A stretch of DNA of 64,000 nt from Pelobates cultripes (lineage: Eukaryota > Chordata > Amphibia > Anura > Pelobatidae): the NCBI GenBank assembly GCA_933207985.1, contig OW240912.1:255925393-255989392 (forward strand), written 5' to 3'. A model generated the notes under the pieces. That model did no database searches, had not been told where the DNA came from, and saw only the letters and a program-made list of their open reading frames with translations. Positions 11,525 through 24,359 of the stretch are shown piece by piece. Within the stretch, counting starts at the first letter, position 1. Each line of letters starts with the position of its first letter. The translations under genes and the position numbers were made by a program.

Positions 11525-12110
11525 AGCATGTAGAAAAGAAAACCAAATTTGTTCTGTGACTGTACTCTTATGCTTCTCAACATTATGAGACTAAAGGTTA
11601 ATACAGTAGTACTATCATTATAAACTAAAAAAAAGCATCACATACGGTATGTTTAATAAAGCATGCAGCAGGATATTAACTGTTGCTTAAAGTTTTTAAG
11701 CACCAGAAGAGCGTACAGAAAAAAAGATGCACGTTGTTTTGGCACTTAAAAGGTTGAGGATTTTCAGTTCTCAACAATGGATCTTAGCCAAGAAAAGTCA
11801 AGAAAACCAAGAAAATAAACACAGCTGCGAACAGTTATGGGCCTCTTGATGCCAGTGATCTCCTTTGCTATATTTCTAAACCCCTAAAGGAGTCTGAACA
11901 TTTAGAATGCTCTGTGAAAGGCTCTCACAGCTCCCAAGGCATGCCAACTCCACGCACCATAACCACTACAGCTTGCTATAGTGGTTATGGTGCTAAGAGT
12001 GCCTTGGTGATCGCCTCCATCATTGTAAGGAGTCAGACAGATTTCGAATGGTTTGGCTTCTTTTCTGTGGTCTGCTACCCCCCTCCACTACTAATGCCAG
12101 AAAGTTGGAC
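11525..12110. other. Spacer with a short hairpin repeat
   Basis: The only clear structure is a hairpin near 11954-11993, with GCACCATAACCACTACA and TAGTGGTTATGGTGC arms. Similar arms occur at 44280 and, degraded, at 20970. No gene seen. Confidence 0.5.
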
Positions 12111-12115
12111 GTTCC

Positions 12116-12666
12116 TGTGACGAAGTGCCCTTCGTCACTTGTGCCTGGAGAGGACTAATTGCCAGCCTCCTGCCCTGCGACTATGGCCTCTGGAAGATTT
12201 TGCCCTTCAAATACGTTATTTGGGCATAGTGGATTTTATTAGACTGGTTCTGGCCCTTTAAATGTTCTGACAAAGGATCTGCAGTTTTGCTATGCACTTC
12301 GGATGCAGAGTGTGAAGAAAACCCCTGTTTTATGGACTTAGTTTGACTGTTTTATTCCCCCCCCCCCTCTTAGAACACCAGTTAAACCCTTAATAACTGT
12401 CATATATTGAAACTCTGTCTGACCCTTTTTAATTGTCATTTTGTTTTCCTCTGAGGAGGAGTTGTTTTGCTGCATGAGTGCTGTTGCTTTTGTGTGCTCA
12501 TTAAACAGACCTGCTTGACCCTTTCTTGAAGCCTCGGCTCATGCTTGGGGGATGGGGTGAGTCTGCAGTGCTGATGGTGTCGGTTTGAGTGCTTGGAGTC
12601 CTTGGCAAGCACTAGGAGCATCGATTGGCGGAGGTACTCGGTCGGAGTGCCAGCGCGTCTGTCACA
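12116..12666 (+). mobile_element. Solo LTR with 5-bp target duplication
   Basis: The 551-bp unit begins TGTGACGAAGTG and ends CGTCTGTCACA, the TG...CA edges and short inverted ends expected of an LTR. GTTCC occurs immediately before it (12111-12115) and immediately after it (12667-12671), a 5-bp target duplication. An ATTAAA signal near 12500 and the GC-rich segment after it fit the R/U5 part of an LTR read on the + strand. No internal coding region or second LTR follows, so it is best read as a solo LTR left by recombination. The family (Gypsy-like or retroviral-like) cannot be decided from the LTR alone. Confidence 0.75.
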
Positions 12667-12699
12667 GTTCCTAAGCAGGAACCTCTGTTAGCTCTCCTG

Positions 12700-12995
12700 A
12701 GCATACCTCCCAACATTGCAGCTCAGGAAATCGTGACGGGTGGGCAGAGTCCTGAGGGCCGTTGCCGGTGAAGCAAACCTCATTGCTAGCAACACCCACA
12801 ATGGGCAGGACAGACTGGAAAAGGGATGGGCCGCCCGATAGCAGGCAGCCTGGCAGGCCCCAAGCTATCAGGACTATGAGGAGGGCTGCTGAAGCACTGC
12901 CTGCATGGTTCTAGAGACCACTGCACAGCGGTCCCCACATGCAGGACACCAGGGAACTAAAGTGGGACAGCACCCCAAGTTTGAACCCATAAAGG
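12700..12995. repeat. Dispersed repeat with GGGTGGGCAG motif
   Basis: CATACCTCCCAACATT at the start and AAGTGGGACAGCACCCCAAG near the end are motifs of a frequently seen amphibian interspersed repeat, in my recollection. A related ATACCTCCCAACTC occurs in the palindrome at 5681. Class unresolved. Confidence 0.4.
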
Positions 12996-14419
12996 AGGGG
13001 AGATGCAATGCACTTTATACAAACATTTGACTCCATACAATAGGATCAATGATTGTTACATTATAATCTGATCCAAAGCCAGAGGCTACTAACCAGCAAA
13101 CATCTACTAAGTCTTCCCCAATAGGATGTGCTTGAATAAGTATTATGTGCTGATCTTTTAGATAAATGAATTATCTATGTTTTATTCTTATATCATCTTT
13201 TAAACAATGATATTTTCAATTTCATCTCTAAATATAGCAAAAAAAGAATGTTTAGCATTCATATGAAGGTCAAATTACAGAATAACTAACATGATTAGAT
13301 TGTACTGTCACTGATTTACAAAGATATATTAACAGTTAAAATTCCTGAGTTTTATTAACCATTTAAAGGTTTAATGACATAATAAAATCATATAACAAAC
13401 CACTTTTAAATGATCTTATATGAAAAGGGAAGTCCAGTCATGTAAAGAACTCTATAGAACTGTAAATGCAAAATAAGCAGAACATTCCATACTAGCATAC
13501 GATCTTCCCAAACCAGACTGAGAACAGATTATGAATGTGATCTGCAAGGGGTTAAATAGGTTTCTACTTCTAAGCTATATTTCATGCTATAAACTACATA
13601 GCATATGCTTTAATTATAATTACTGTATTGCTTTGCTATTGTCTGCATCTACATATGCTATACTTAAGGCTATCATGGTTAATTTTACTACTGACACTTC
13701 TACTATTGCATTTTCTCATATGCAAATACACAATACAATATATTGATGATGTAACATAGCAGTGGATTTGCTGTTGCCATGACAACTGGGTTGATGGGAC
13801 AATGTAAGGTTTTCACTAGAATTCATTTGACTGACAGCCTCTATGAAGCAATAAGCACAAATCTATCACCTTGCCAAAAATCTGGCTCTAGAAAGTCTGC
13901 TCCACTCACTTAGAGTCCTGGTTCAGCTCTCAAGCAGAAAGGACTGATTCCACATTTGGTACAATTAGTATAGTCCATGTGATTGAATCTCAGACTGGTA
14001 TATTTACAACATATGTGTCCTATATATGTGGGAGGGCAAACTGAAGCAAGTAATATAAATGTAAACCCCATTTTTTGCCAGATAGCTAACTTAGACCTCA
14101 ATTTAAATCTTTTGGATAAGCTTTTCAAATGCTCACGATCTGTTAGAAATGATTTTATCTACAGAAGTCAAGATTAAGGTTCACTGGAATTTTAGATATA
14201 GTAAGAGGTCTCCTTTAACTAAGAAAAAAAAGACACTGATAGGAATGGTGACATTATCTCAAAAACATCTATCTCCCAGTCGCTCATAGGAATGACAGTG
14301 TTGTCACTCATCTATTTGCAGTACACCCATAAGAAGCAATATACAAGCATTAGAATGTTCTGTGTCATATTGCTATACTGTATGACAATGAATGTGAAGA
14401 TAATCGATTTTCGATGGTT
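12996..14419. other. Unannotated AT-rich region
   Basis: No gene recognised. Open frames of 60-72 codons at 13531-13746 and 13910-14177 lack motifs or homology I recognise. Confidence 0.5.
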
Positions 14420-14601
14420 CTAAGGAGGAAGTGCCTCTAGTGGCTGTCAATCTGACGGCCACTACATACATATTCTATGACTAAGTTAAACATTGCAGTT
14501 ACTCAGAAACAGCAACACACTGCCAGAGAAATGGGGCCGCACCTATGCACTAAAACCACTACATTAAGATGTACTTGTTCTGATGCTTAGTGTCCTTTTA
14601 A
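14420..14601. mobile_element. T2-like fragment (family of 56440)
   Basis: GTGCCTCTAGTGGCTGTCAA and a GACGGCCACTA segment match the CTAGCGGCTGTCAGG...GACAGCCACTAGAGG hairpin of the complete copy at 56440. The right end TTAGTGTCCTTTTAA keeps a degraded TTAA edge. Confidence 0.55.
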
Positions 14602-15519
14602 TGAAAGAAGCAGTTAAAGTGCCATAAATAAACTTAAAATCAAGTTGTTTTTTTCAGGAGTCTGTATTGTAGAAGAATTAAATCTGAATTGCTACTTGTA
14701 ATTTTTCCAAATAAAAAATTTTAGCTCTAGTTTTGCTATTCAGATTTTAGTTTGGTTACAATTCGGACTTTAGTGAGTGAAGGTCAACTATGGGAATTGG
14801 CCTTATATTCTATAAATCAGTGGTCCTCATTCTACGGCTTACTGCTCAGCCAACTTCTATTTGCACCATATAATGAAGATAATAACCATCCCTTTGCCAA
14901 TGTCAGTGTCCAAAGGGTTACTGTATCAATAGAAGGATATGTACTTCAAAACCCCGAGATTCAATAAACAGTGGTGTAATATTTTGTTCTAAAACAAAAC
15001 TTTCTTTCTGTTCTTTTTTATTTTAATATACAAATTCTAAGTATTGTTCAATGCGCTAATCAACTTGATGATATTAATAGAATTTCAATCAAAATAAAAT
15101 GTATCACCTATGAGTTTATGCCATTCTAAAAACATAAATCAACAAATGCAGCCAATATTATTTTCCTCATATTAATTAAGATTTCATTGCAAGCAAATAA
15201 TGCTTCCTGTGCGTGACAAAGTGTGTGATAAATCATGGGAGGCGTCTTGTGTTCACAGATGTAGAACCTTTATGATGATCTCTGAGCTCTTCCTCCATCT
15301 CCAAATTAGATTCTCATTAACCTTAAGTTTCAATGATCACTTTAAAGATGATAAGTGATTGGGACTATGGTTAATTAGGATGCTACAGAATTTAATCAAA
15401 GTGTTTGTAGGTTAGCACATGACCATAGGCAAAGTTTTATAATGTGCATACTACTGCTAAACAAGACAAAAAAGGGAAACAATGTGCATAGAGGCTGGAC
15501 ATAGAAACACAACCTCCTT
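14602..15519. other. Unannotated AT-rich region
   Basis: No gene or repeat recognised. Confidence 0.5.
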
Positions 15520-16140
15520 ACATTCTACCACTCCCCAACTCACACTGCCATGTTCTACCCCCCACACTCACTCAATATAAACTGTCCTCCTGCCACACTC
15601 ACCCCCACACTCTCCCCTAAAGTTACACTGTCACAGTCACACTATCACAGTCAACTTCTTACACTTACTCTTTCACGGTCACCCTGACACTGTCATACAC
15701 ACTCTTATCCGGAGCCCCTCCCACCCCCCCCCACACAGACAGTAAACCTCATACATACACAGTCACCTCATACACACGCAGTCATAGTCACACAAACAAC
15801 ATAGCCTCTCCATAAACACCACATATGCATGAAGACCACATGCCTTCCCCATAACACATACACTCCCAGACACAGAGATACATGCTTGTAGACACAAAGA
15901 TACATTACAGACAGCCACAAATTCACAAGAATATTCAGTGCCAGACACAGACGCTCAGAAACATATCAACTCACACAATGTCAGACAAGCACACGTACCA
16001 ATATACACTGCCAGACACATTGGAATTTTGTATCTATGTATGTCAGTGTGTGTGTGTGTTTCTGAGCTTTAGTGTGTTGGTATACCTCTGTGTGTGAATG
16101 TATGAGAGTGTGTATATGTGTGCCTAATTTGTATTTAGAT
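15520..16140. repeat. CA/TG-rich low-complexity tract
   Basis: About 500 bp of ACAC-rich sequence with CACTCACAC and ACAGACAC motifs is followed by a TG-rich stretch near 16040-16120. Reading frames here are composition artefacts. Confidence 0.65.
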
Positions 16141-16229
16141 TTTTATGTATTACATTTATTACTTACTTTTTTGTGTCTTTATATTTATTTATTATTTTAG
16201 ACCCTATGACTTTGTTTTTTTCCAGAACG

Positions 16230-16700
16230 ATGGCATCTGACTACACACATTCAAGACTTACACTTTTGGAATTCAACGTCTATATATGAGTGGAACACTT
16301 GATGCGGTAATCTGAAAACCGGAGGTACCACAACAGAGATCTGAGATATTGGTTTTGGTGCCATTATGAGCTTTAAAAAAATCTGGTGGAAAAGGATTCC
16401 AACTCTGCTGTAGATTACCCTGAAGAAGTCTGTGCAAGACAGACAAAACACTTCGGAAATTTGCACTTTGTTTTATTTTTTTTTATTGGTGGATGTAATT
16501 TTGAATACCTGTATTTGTTTCTATTGCCAATTGTGCTGTTTGATGGGTAATTGAGGAGTGGAACCATGTGAGACTTCAGAACCAATGGTTTTAGGAACTG
16601 TGGTCCTACTAATCAAGTTGAGATAGGTTAGAATAGCACTTTACTAATAAAGTGCGTTTTATATTAAAAGTGTGATTTTAATGCTGAGTTTCAAGTACAT
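16230..16700. repeat. Dispersed repeat with GAAGAAGTCTGT motif
   Basis: CCTGAAGAAGTCTGTGCAAG followed by ACAAAACACTTCGGAAAT resembles the amphibian interspersed repeats that contain a GAAAC.CTTCGG-type hairpin segment. Ends not defined. Confidence 0.35.
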
Positions 16701-17817
16701 ATACCTTTGAAGAAGCTTTGGAGATTCCCGATGATGAAATCCTAGAGTGGGTGATATGCTATTTTTTATTCTTTTGCAAGTGCAGCACATATTTTTAACA
16801 CATTGTTTTTACCCTATGTATGTATTTTTGTATCGCTTTGTCTGTAGTGTTGTGTTATGTATGTGTATGTGTGTGTAAGAGTGTACATATGCATGCGTAT
16901 ATCCAGGGCGAGATTAAGAGCCCAGTGGGCCTTGTGCTGACAATTATGAGGGGCCTAAGTACAGAATCTTATCGACCAAAAACACTAAAACAGTCATAGC
17001 TGCCAAGCGTCATGTATCTGGTGGAGATGTTGCCGGAGGGAAACTAATAGGATGCAGCTATAAGAAAACTCAGTTTCTCTTAAAATATGGTAATCTCTCT
17101 CTAATTCATGCTTTCATCTTTCAAGTAAATCCGTACCCCCTAACAGCAGTGTCCAGTGACGCAGCAAGTCAATGGGCGGTTTAAAAGGGTGGGCCACTGA
17201 CACGGATCATGTAACCAGAACTCCTTAAAGGAACGAACATGCACAAGAAGGAGGTGTGTCTGCTCAAAGAATTGGAAGGCTAGCCTGGCTTGAATGCATG
17301 GTAGGCTGCCTGCCAATCATGCATGCCGGCAAACAGCATCCTGAGCTTGGCATAAATGCGTCTAATGATGCACTCGCGCCATGCTTTCTCAGGACTGTCC
17401 CCTAGCACTCACATGCCCACTTGTCTCCTTACCTTCTTACTAGCAGGCAGAACCTCCTGGTATATAGTCTGAGACAGAGAAAAGGTGGATGTAGTGAGTG
17501 TAGAAGAAAGGGAACATGCCACAGTGTTAGAGAGATCAAAGTCAGCATTACCTTAACTAATTTCATTTCAGCTAGTCCACACAAGGTTTGTTTCCATATA
17601 TCCCTCTTAAGTTTCCATACTTAAGCAAGAGTATGTGAAGAGTAGTTAGGGTTGCCACCTTTCTTGAAAAAAAAATACAGGTCTTACTAATTTGCATAGC
17701 TAATTATGTATGCATAAAATCACATGATGTAAATCACAAGGATTGACATAAGAGAAAATAATGTAAAATCACCAAAAAAACTACTTACAGGTTAATTCTG
17801 CTGTATAGATGGATTGC

Positions 17818-18372
17818 TCCCAGTGTCCCCATGTCACCCAGTGTCCATGTCCCCATGTCACTAGGGGACACTGAGACATGGAGACACTGGGAGACTTGGG
17901 TACACTGAGACACTAGGGACACAGTGTCCCCAGGTGTCTCAGTGTCCCCATGTCTCCCAGGCAGTGTCCCGGGTGTCTCAGTGTCCCCATGTCTCCCACT
18001 GTTTCAGTGTCCCTAGTGTCCATGTTCCCATGTCTCCCAGTGTCCCTAGTGTCTGTGTCCCCACGTCTCCCAGTGTCCCTATGTATGACAGTGTCTCAGT
18101 GCTCCATGTCTCCCAGTGTCCCCATGTCACTAGGGGACACAAAGACATGGGGTCACTGAGACACCAGGGACACTGGCTGGGAGACATGGGGACACTGAGA
18201 CACTTGGGGACATTGTGTCCCTAGTGTCCCCAAGTGTCTGTGTCCCCATGTGCGTCTATTTCCACAAGTTTTAGTGTCCCCATGTGTCTGTGTCCTCATT
18301 TCTTCCAGCCTCCCCTAGTGTCTCAGTTTTTCCAGGTCTCAGCATCCCCTAGTGTCTCAGTGTCCCCATGTT
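17818..18372. repeat. Minisatellite of CCCAGTGTCCCCATGTCT-type units
   Basis: Units built from CAGTGTCC, CCATGTCTCC and CTAGTGTC repeat with variable spacing of roughly 18-40 bp. Three segments (near 17862-17930, 18130-18210 and 18190-18225) are in inverted orientation, with AGGGGACACTGAGACA, so parts of the array can fold back. The open frames across the array are repeat artefacts. Confidence 0.85.
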
Positions 18373-18660
18373 TCCCTGCGGCCTTTACCCTATCCCTCAA
18401 TTCCCTGAGCTGAAGGCTGTTTCCGCAGGCTGGGAGCTGCTGTCTAGACTCTGTGCTGTGTAGTTGCTCCACTGCGGATCAGTGAGTAGAGAGATTCAGG
18501 TATATGCTGTAACTTCCCAGCCCTGCCTCTCTCCACACACAGTGACACCTACTAGCCGGTGCTGGTATTGCAGAGTAATCTCTGTTTATACTGAGAAAAA
18601 TACCAGCATTTGTATTGCCGGTATTACTGCAATATCGGCACCGTCCAGGCATCCTCAAAT

Positions 18661-18840
18661 AAAGACAAGATTAAAACTGCCCACAATCTGTCCAACGCGT
18701 TTCCTCCCACTGCAGGGACTTCCTCAGGGACTTTGCATTCATTGTTGTACCTGTCACACTGCTGCAAAGTCCATGAGGAAGTCCCTGCAGTGGGAGGAAA
18801 CGCGTTGGACAGATTGTGGACAGTTTTAATCTTGTTTTTA
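18661..18840. repeat. Near-perfect 180-bp palindrome
   Basis: GACAAGATTAAAACTG at the left pairs with CAGTTTTAATCTTG at the right. CAACGCGTTTCCTCCCACTG and CAGTGGGAGGAAACGCGTTG pair exactly, and GACTTTGCA pairs with TGCAAAGTC around a loop of about 25 bp. It lies inside the hAT-like element and may be a foldback repeat nested in it. Confidence 0.8.
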
Positions 18841-19429
18841 TGCTGATTGATCCTTACCTATGTGTAAGTAATAAATGCTTTTTATATTTTGTGCACATCT
18901 TTCTATATTTCATTCTGGATGCATTTTATTTTCCATGTAATTGAGATCTGGAAGATCAGACATTGGAAGAAGAGAACTGCCTGAGAGCTACATTGATTTT
19001 TGATATGCCCTGTTTTCACAGCCAAAGCGTGAGTGACCCATTGGCTCATATTATCATTATAATAGTATCATACGGAGTTGCACTATGTTTTTTTTTTTAT
19101 TCCCCTATAGTTGGATTGGCCGAATATTTGTATCTATGTATTTGTGGAAGATTTGAGGAGATCTTCGGGTTTAAATCTACAAATTAGAGGGAAGTTTCTT
19201 TACATATACTTTTCTATCTACCAGAACACTTGGTGTTATATTATATGCTATAATAGTAATATTGGTGGAAATTATAATACCACAAAGTGATACAGCCTCA
19301 AATAAATACAGCCATGGTGGCAAAACCCTAAGAGTAGTGTGTGTGTTTTAACAATGGGCTTATTCCATGGGCCGGGGCCTGGAGCTGCAGCTCCATCAGC
19401 CCCTATGTTAATCTGGCCCTGCGTATATC

Positions 19430-20951
19430 AATGTATGTGTGTGCGTGTATTTTTGTTTGTGTCCAAAGAGGCAACATGGCTGCAATGTGAGAGTGATATG
19501 TTATGGGCAATGGCATGATAATAAAAGTAGGCCGGCAGTGGAAGAACACTCTACACAGTCACAATGAGTCTGCTATTTTATTTTATTTTATGTTGCGGGG
19601 CCCCAGCGGCGAGCATTATAAAATCAAATATTTGCCACCTTTGCGCACTGCACCAATTGGGTGCTTTAAACCTGCCATTTGTATCTATATTTTCAAGTCT
19701 TATTTTATTTTGTCAATAAACATATATTTTTTACACATATTCGATTCCCCACTTTATTTCTGTTGCTTGGAGATGAGATGGAGGCCTGGATAGACACCTG
19801 TGGGCGTGTCATATCGAGCCTGATATGTCTCTTTATATTGTGAGTGAGATTATTTTCATATGTTTTGCTGGAATTGTTTTACAGATCACACTGTATTTTT
19901 TCTGTGTTTTTCTTTTTCTCTTATTTCAATTTTGAAATCTACATATATAACAGCACACAGGTGAGAATTGCATTAAATTTGAAATTCTCATTGTATTCAC
20001 TTTTAATTCCTGACAATTCTCACTTTACTGAATAATCCTCTATGTGGGAAAAATATTACATATTGAAGTATTTATTTACAAGACTAATTTCCTTCATCTA
20101 ACTTCATTATTTGGTGCATAATTTTTTCAAAGTGTTTCGGTCCAACAAAACCTTGGATTCTGAGTTGCTTTTTCAAATCGCGTTGTATTGAAGGGGTTAA
20201 TATTATAAATAACTGATGCATTGCAAACCATGCATACAACCGAAAATAAAAAATATACACATCTAAGAATTTTCCTTGTTTCCAAAAATCTCTAGGATCT
20301 ACACAGACCAGGAAGGGACTGAGGTTTGGATAGGAGTGCTTTTGTATGTTAAACCAATACACAAAAGGAATTTATGAGACTTGGGAGTTTAATGAGACGT
20401 GGAGTTTCAGTTGAAAGATTTACAACAAATGACAGACATGGTGACATTCGAAGAGACACGGTTGTATCGCAGCCATGCTTATGTGCAAGTCCTTTTATCT
20501 ATGGAAAAACATGAATGGAACTATTCACCTAGTAAACATCAGTCCTCACGCAGCTCATATAACTTGCCTGTAGAGGTTCAGAGGCAAAGTTTCTCTCTTG
20601 AGAGCCTTCATCAAGCTACAAAATAATCATTAGGCACAGGGTGAACTAAGAACTTTCCTTGTGAGTGCAAATTATTATGCTTTATATTGTTTTTATTTCA
20701 TCAACAAAATGACATGCAGCTATGGAATCATGGGGCTACTGTACAGTAGTCTGATATAAGAGAGCCAGATATTGGAAGTATCTGTACAAGTGATTTATGC
20801 ATGTATGCCAGGAACACAACATACAAAATCTTATATGGGTCTAGGGAAAGCTCCAATGATACGTGAGGGTGAGGCATGTAGTAATAGTTATTTCACAGCA
20901 GTGATTAACATGAAGAGAGACCGAAAGACGGAACATTAATTGCTGGGCTGC
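19430..20951. other. Unannotated region, probably old repeats
   Basis: No gene recognised. A 92-codon frame on the minus strand (20084-20362) contains KKQLRIQGFVGPKHFEK, but the underlying DNA includes a TTTCGGTCCAAC motif like other dispersed repeats here, so I do not call it a gene. Confidence 0.4.
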
Positions 20952-21192
20952 TTAAAGGAACATTTCAAACACCATAACCACAACAACTCCAATAAGCCAA
21001 ACCCCTCAACTGCCCGAACTTGGCTCAGACAGAGTGTGAAGTAGTAAAAGCAGGTAAGCAATGCTCAGCGCACCCCAGGTAAGTAATTCAAACAGTTTTA
21101 CTAATGTTTTAAGAACCTACAATTCAGGGTGGCATGGCGTTCCTGGCACCATAATCCATGCAGCCATATTGGTTATCCTGTTTATTCTTTAA
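20952..21192. mobile_element. Degraded T2-like element
   Basis: TTAAAGGAACATTTCAAACAC at the left and TTTATTCTTTAA at the right are weak inverted ends with TTAA edges. Internal CACCATAACCAC is shared with the hairpin at 11954. Confidence 0.45.
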
Positions 21193-22342
21193 AGAATCCC
21201 TATAAGTAAGATTAAGAGATCCACCATATTTTCAGGGACACAAATCAAATATACATATTGATGGGCAGCACATGAAAAAGGTTGCCTTGTCATATGAGGA
21301 ATTCAGAAGAGGGTGTTTAAGATTTATTAATTCGGTAATGAAGAATCTTGCAGAATATGCATTATACATAGTGCAGGTAACCCTTTTCATGTGTTTTCAT
21401 AAATATGACAAACGTGTATGTCCCCCTGAAAACACGGTGGATCTGGTAACCCTACCTTTAACAGCATAGCCTAAGTGTGGCTTGTATTCCTTACTAAAAA
21501 AATTTATATATTGATATAGTTAAACATTCAGAATAACTCTATGGCCATTATAAGTTTACTTGAAAGTTCTCGCAAATTTTAATCAATGCGTGCTTAACAG
21601 GCTACAATTAAAACTGACTGTTTGTTGAACTGTACTGTTCTTTCCATTTGCATGATTTGCTTTTACCATTTTAAAGTATAAAAATTACACATAGAGCAGC
21701 TGTCTTTATTTTTTTATTTTTTTTGCCAATAGCAATTTGATTCCCATTTCAATCAAGCAAAACCTTAGTTATTCCAGACAGACAAATGCAAAGCACTAAT
21801 CACTGCACTTCAAGCATAAGCAGAGCAGCTGAATTAAACCTCTTCAGCATATTTTTTTACCCACAGATTTTTTTTTAATGAGTGGAATGATTTAAAAAAA
21901 GAAAATCCTTCTTCTATTTCAATTACATGACATGAAGATAACGTGGTAAAATGTAAATAGAGGTATATCTTCTAAAAGTCAAGGTAAATTGACTTTGACA
22001 ATGGCAGTGACTGGTGAAAGTGCCATCTTACCTACTACAGACCAACGCCAATTCAGAGAAAGGCTACCTGTCGAAAGCTATCTGTCTAAACTGGATCAAC
22101 AGTAATAATGTATGAATAAAAAAGAATCACTTCTCTGGATATTACACAACTGAACAAAACATTGTCAATAATCTAGAACTTGTATTGAACTTTTTGCTAT
22201 GTCTGTTTTTTTCTTTTAAATGTATTTTAATCACAGTCTAGTTCACTCCTGGCACAGACAGGGCACATATTGTAAGAGAACCAGAAACATTGCTTCTCCA
22301 CTTACCGTGTACCCTTCAAAGTATTGATGAAGTCCACATTCA
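21193..22342. other. Unannotated AT-rich region
   Basis: No gene or repeat recognised. Several poly-T runs near 21705-21725 and 21850-21880. Confidence 0.5.
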
Positions 22343-22791
22343 TTAAAGGGACACTTCACTGCCCTAATACAAAATAATTAAAAATCACTGTTTAGTAGAT
22401 ATACCTCATATGAAACCGTGCATGCATGTAATTATGCATTTTGTTATGATTGCTGGTATATATAAAAATAGCTTGCAGATCTCTTGTCTGCCGCCTTTGC
22501 AAACCCTCCCCTTTTAACCCCGCCCAGACTTTCTGTGGCTGTCCAATCACAGACTTCCCAAATGCAGCTCAAAAATAAGTCTTTGCAAGGCAGGTGCTCT
22601 AACGAAACCAGGAAGTAACATGGTCAGCTGTCTGGTTGACAGTCAAAGGGGTGTTACCAGGTTAATTTTTAAAAGTCTAAATTTCTACTGAAATCTGCAC
22701 TTTTTGCAAAATTAAAAAAATGGAGGACACACTCACACATAATGCTTTTCAGTAAGCTAAAGTACCTTATGTGTCTGGAGTGTCCCTTTAC
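22343..22791. mobile_element. T2-like element, distinct subfamily
   Basis: TTAAAGGGACACTTCACTGC at the left is matched by GGAGTGTCCCTTTAC at the right. The TTAA edge is intact on the left and mutated (TTAC) on the right. The interior is unlike the 1413 subfamily. Confidence 0.65.
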
Positions 22792-23572
22792 GTGATGCAA
22801 GTGATGCGCAGTCTCTATGGCAGATCTAAAAATGATTGACGAGGAGTCAAGAACGAACAGCAATGTGGATTCAGGCCTTCCAAACATATTTGTTATAAAA
22901 TAGTAAACATAATATTAAATTCATGGGAGATGACAGTAGCCCTGTAAGTTACTGGGTAATAACTGTCCCGTGAAACCAATATGAGTTGGTTCTCCAACTG
23001 TTTATAGGGTGTATTTCTGCACATAAGCCTGGACTGTGGGTAAAACAGTTATTCCTTCCTTTAGTCAACTGTTGCTGGAAACCACAATTAAAACACTGTT
23101 CAATTATCTTGAGACATTGACGAGAACATTACTGCTACACCAGTGTAGCTATAAAGCCTATATTAGTTCTGTAACATTGGTTACATGACATATGAAACAA
23201 ATAAAGTTGTATACAACACAAACCCTCTCAAACACAGCCCAAAAAAAGAAATCAGATAAAAGCTTCTATTGTGAGATTTTATTAAACTTTTTACTTCCCA
23301 CACAGCAATTAAATTATAACTAGAATCTGACATGCTGCAGGAAAATGTGTTCCATAAGCTGAAAAAGAAATTTTCCAAAGAGCTCAATTTTAGTCTATTT
23401 CAAACATAAATCTTCACAAACAAGCAAAAGCTATTATCCCCATGATCCATTCTACTCGACACTGGTTTCTAGAAGGAGTAACACAGACAGAAAGAAATCA
23501 CAGAAAGAATAAATGAGACAAAAAGTAAACAAAAAAAAACCTCCACCAAAATAATCTTCTATATAACAGTAT
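22792..23572. other. Unannotated region
   Basis: No gene or repeat recognised. Confidence 0.5.
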
Positions 23573-24054
23573 TTAACCCCTTAAGGACGGAGCCAAATGT
23601 ACACGTTGTGAACGAAACAAATGTAAACAAAACCTGGCATTTGCGCTACATGTCTGTCCAACCGTAATACACCTCTTTCATAGTAAATGCACCCACCCTT
23701 ATTATATATCATTTTATTCAGGGGAAACAGGGCTTTCATTTAATATCAAATATTTAGCTATGAAACATAATTTAATATGAAAGAAATGGGAGAAAATAAG
23801 ATTTCTTTTGATTTTTTTAGTTCTACATGACATTTTAATTGTCAATGTCATAATACTGTTTGCTTTTACTGCAATAAAATACACATATTTGTATTCAGCA
23901 AAGTCTCACGTGTAAAACAGTACCCCCTATGTACAGGTTTTATGGCGTTTTGGGAAGTTACAGGGTCAAATATAGCACATTACATTTGAAATTAAAATTC
24001 GCCAGATTTGTTACGCTGCCTCTGGGACTTTATAGTAGCCCAGGAATGAAATTT

Positions 24055-24310
24055 ACACCCATAATGGCATACCATTTGCAATAGTAGACAACCGAAGGTA
24101 TTGCAAATGGGGTATGTCCAGTCTTTTTTAGTAGCCATTTGGTCACAAACACTGGCCAAAGTTAGTGTTAGTATTTGTTTGTGTGTTAAAAATGCAAAAA
24201 ACGCCAATTTTGGCCAGTGTTTGTGACTAAGTGGCTACTAAAAAAAGACTGGACATACCCCGTTTGCAATACCTTGGGTTGTCTACTATTGCAAATGGTA
24301 TGCCATCATA
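24055..24310. repeat. Palindrome inside the 23577 element
   Basis: ATTGCAAATGGGGTATGTCC and GGACATACCCCGTTTGCAAT pair, as do GTCACAAACACTGGCCAAA and TTTGGCCAGTGTTTGTGAC, with a loop near 24160-24200. The element at 8235 contains the same palindrome near 8400-8620. Confidence 0.8.
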
Positions 24311-24359
24311 GGGGTAATTTTAATTCTTGGGCTACCATAGGGTAATTATTTAAGATACC

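Larger units (their letters stand above)
16904..19421. mobile_element. Non-autonomous hAT-like element with 8-bp target duplication
   Basis: The left end is CAGGGCGAGATTAA and the right end TTAATCTGGCCCTG, which are inverted ends starting CAGGG as in many vertebrate hAT elements. CGTATATC is present immediately outside both ends (16896-16903 and 19422-19429), a perfect 8-bp target duplication, the length expected for hAT. The 2,518-bp interior encodes no transposase that I can see. Instead it carries a 550-bp minisatellite (17818-18372) and a near-perfect 180-bp palindrome (18661-18840), so it is a large non-autonomous element or one with other repeats inserted in it. Confidence 0.8.

Noticed and set aside
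17934..18224. 96-codon frame and the spaced repeats as a possible CRISPR-like array
   Set aside because: Units are irregular and adjacent without unique spacers, in a vertebrate-type genome; it is a minisatellite.
18464..18829. 121-codon frame inside the hAT-like element as a transposase remnant
   Set aside because: It runs into the palindrome and contains no hAT dimerisation or catalytic motif that I can see.
20084..20362. 92-codon minus-strand frame as a host exon
   Set aside because: No recognisable domain or splice context, and the DNA resembles an interspersed repeat.
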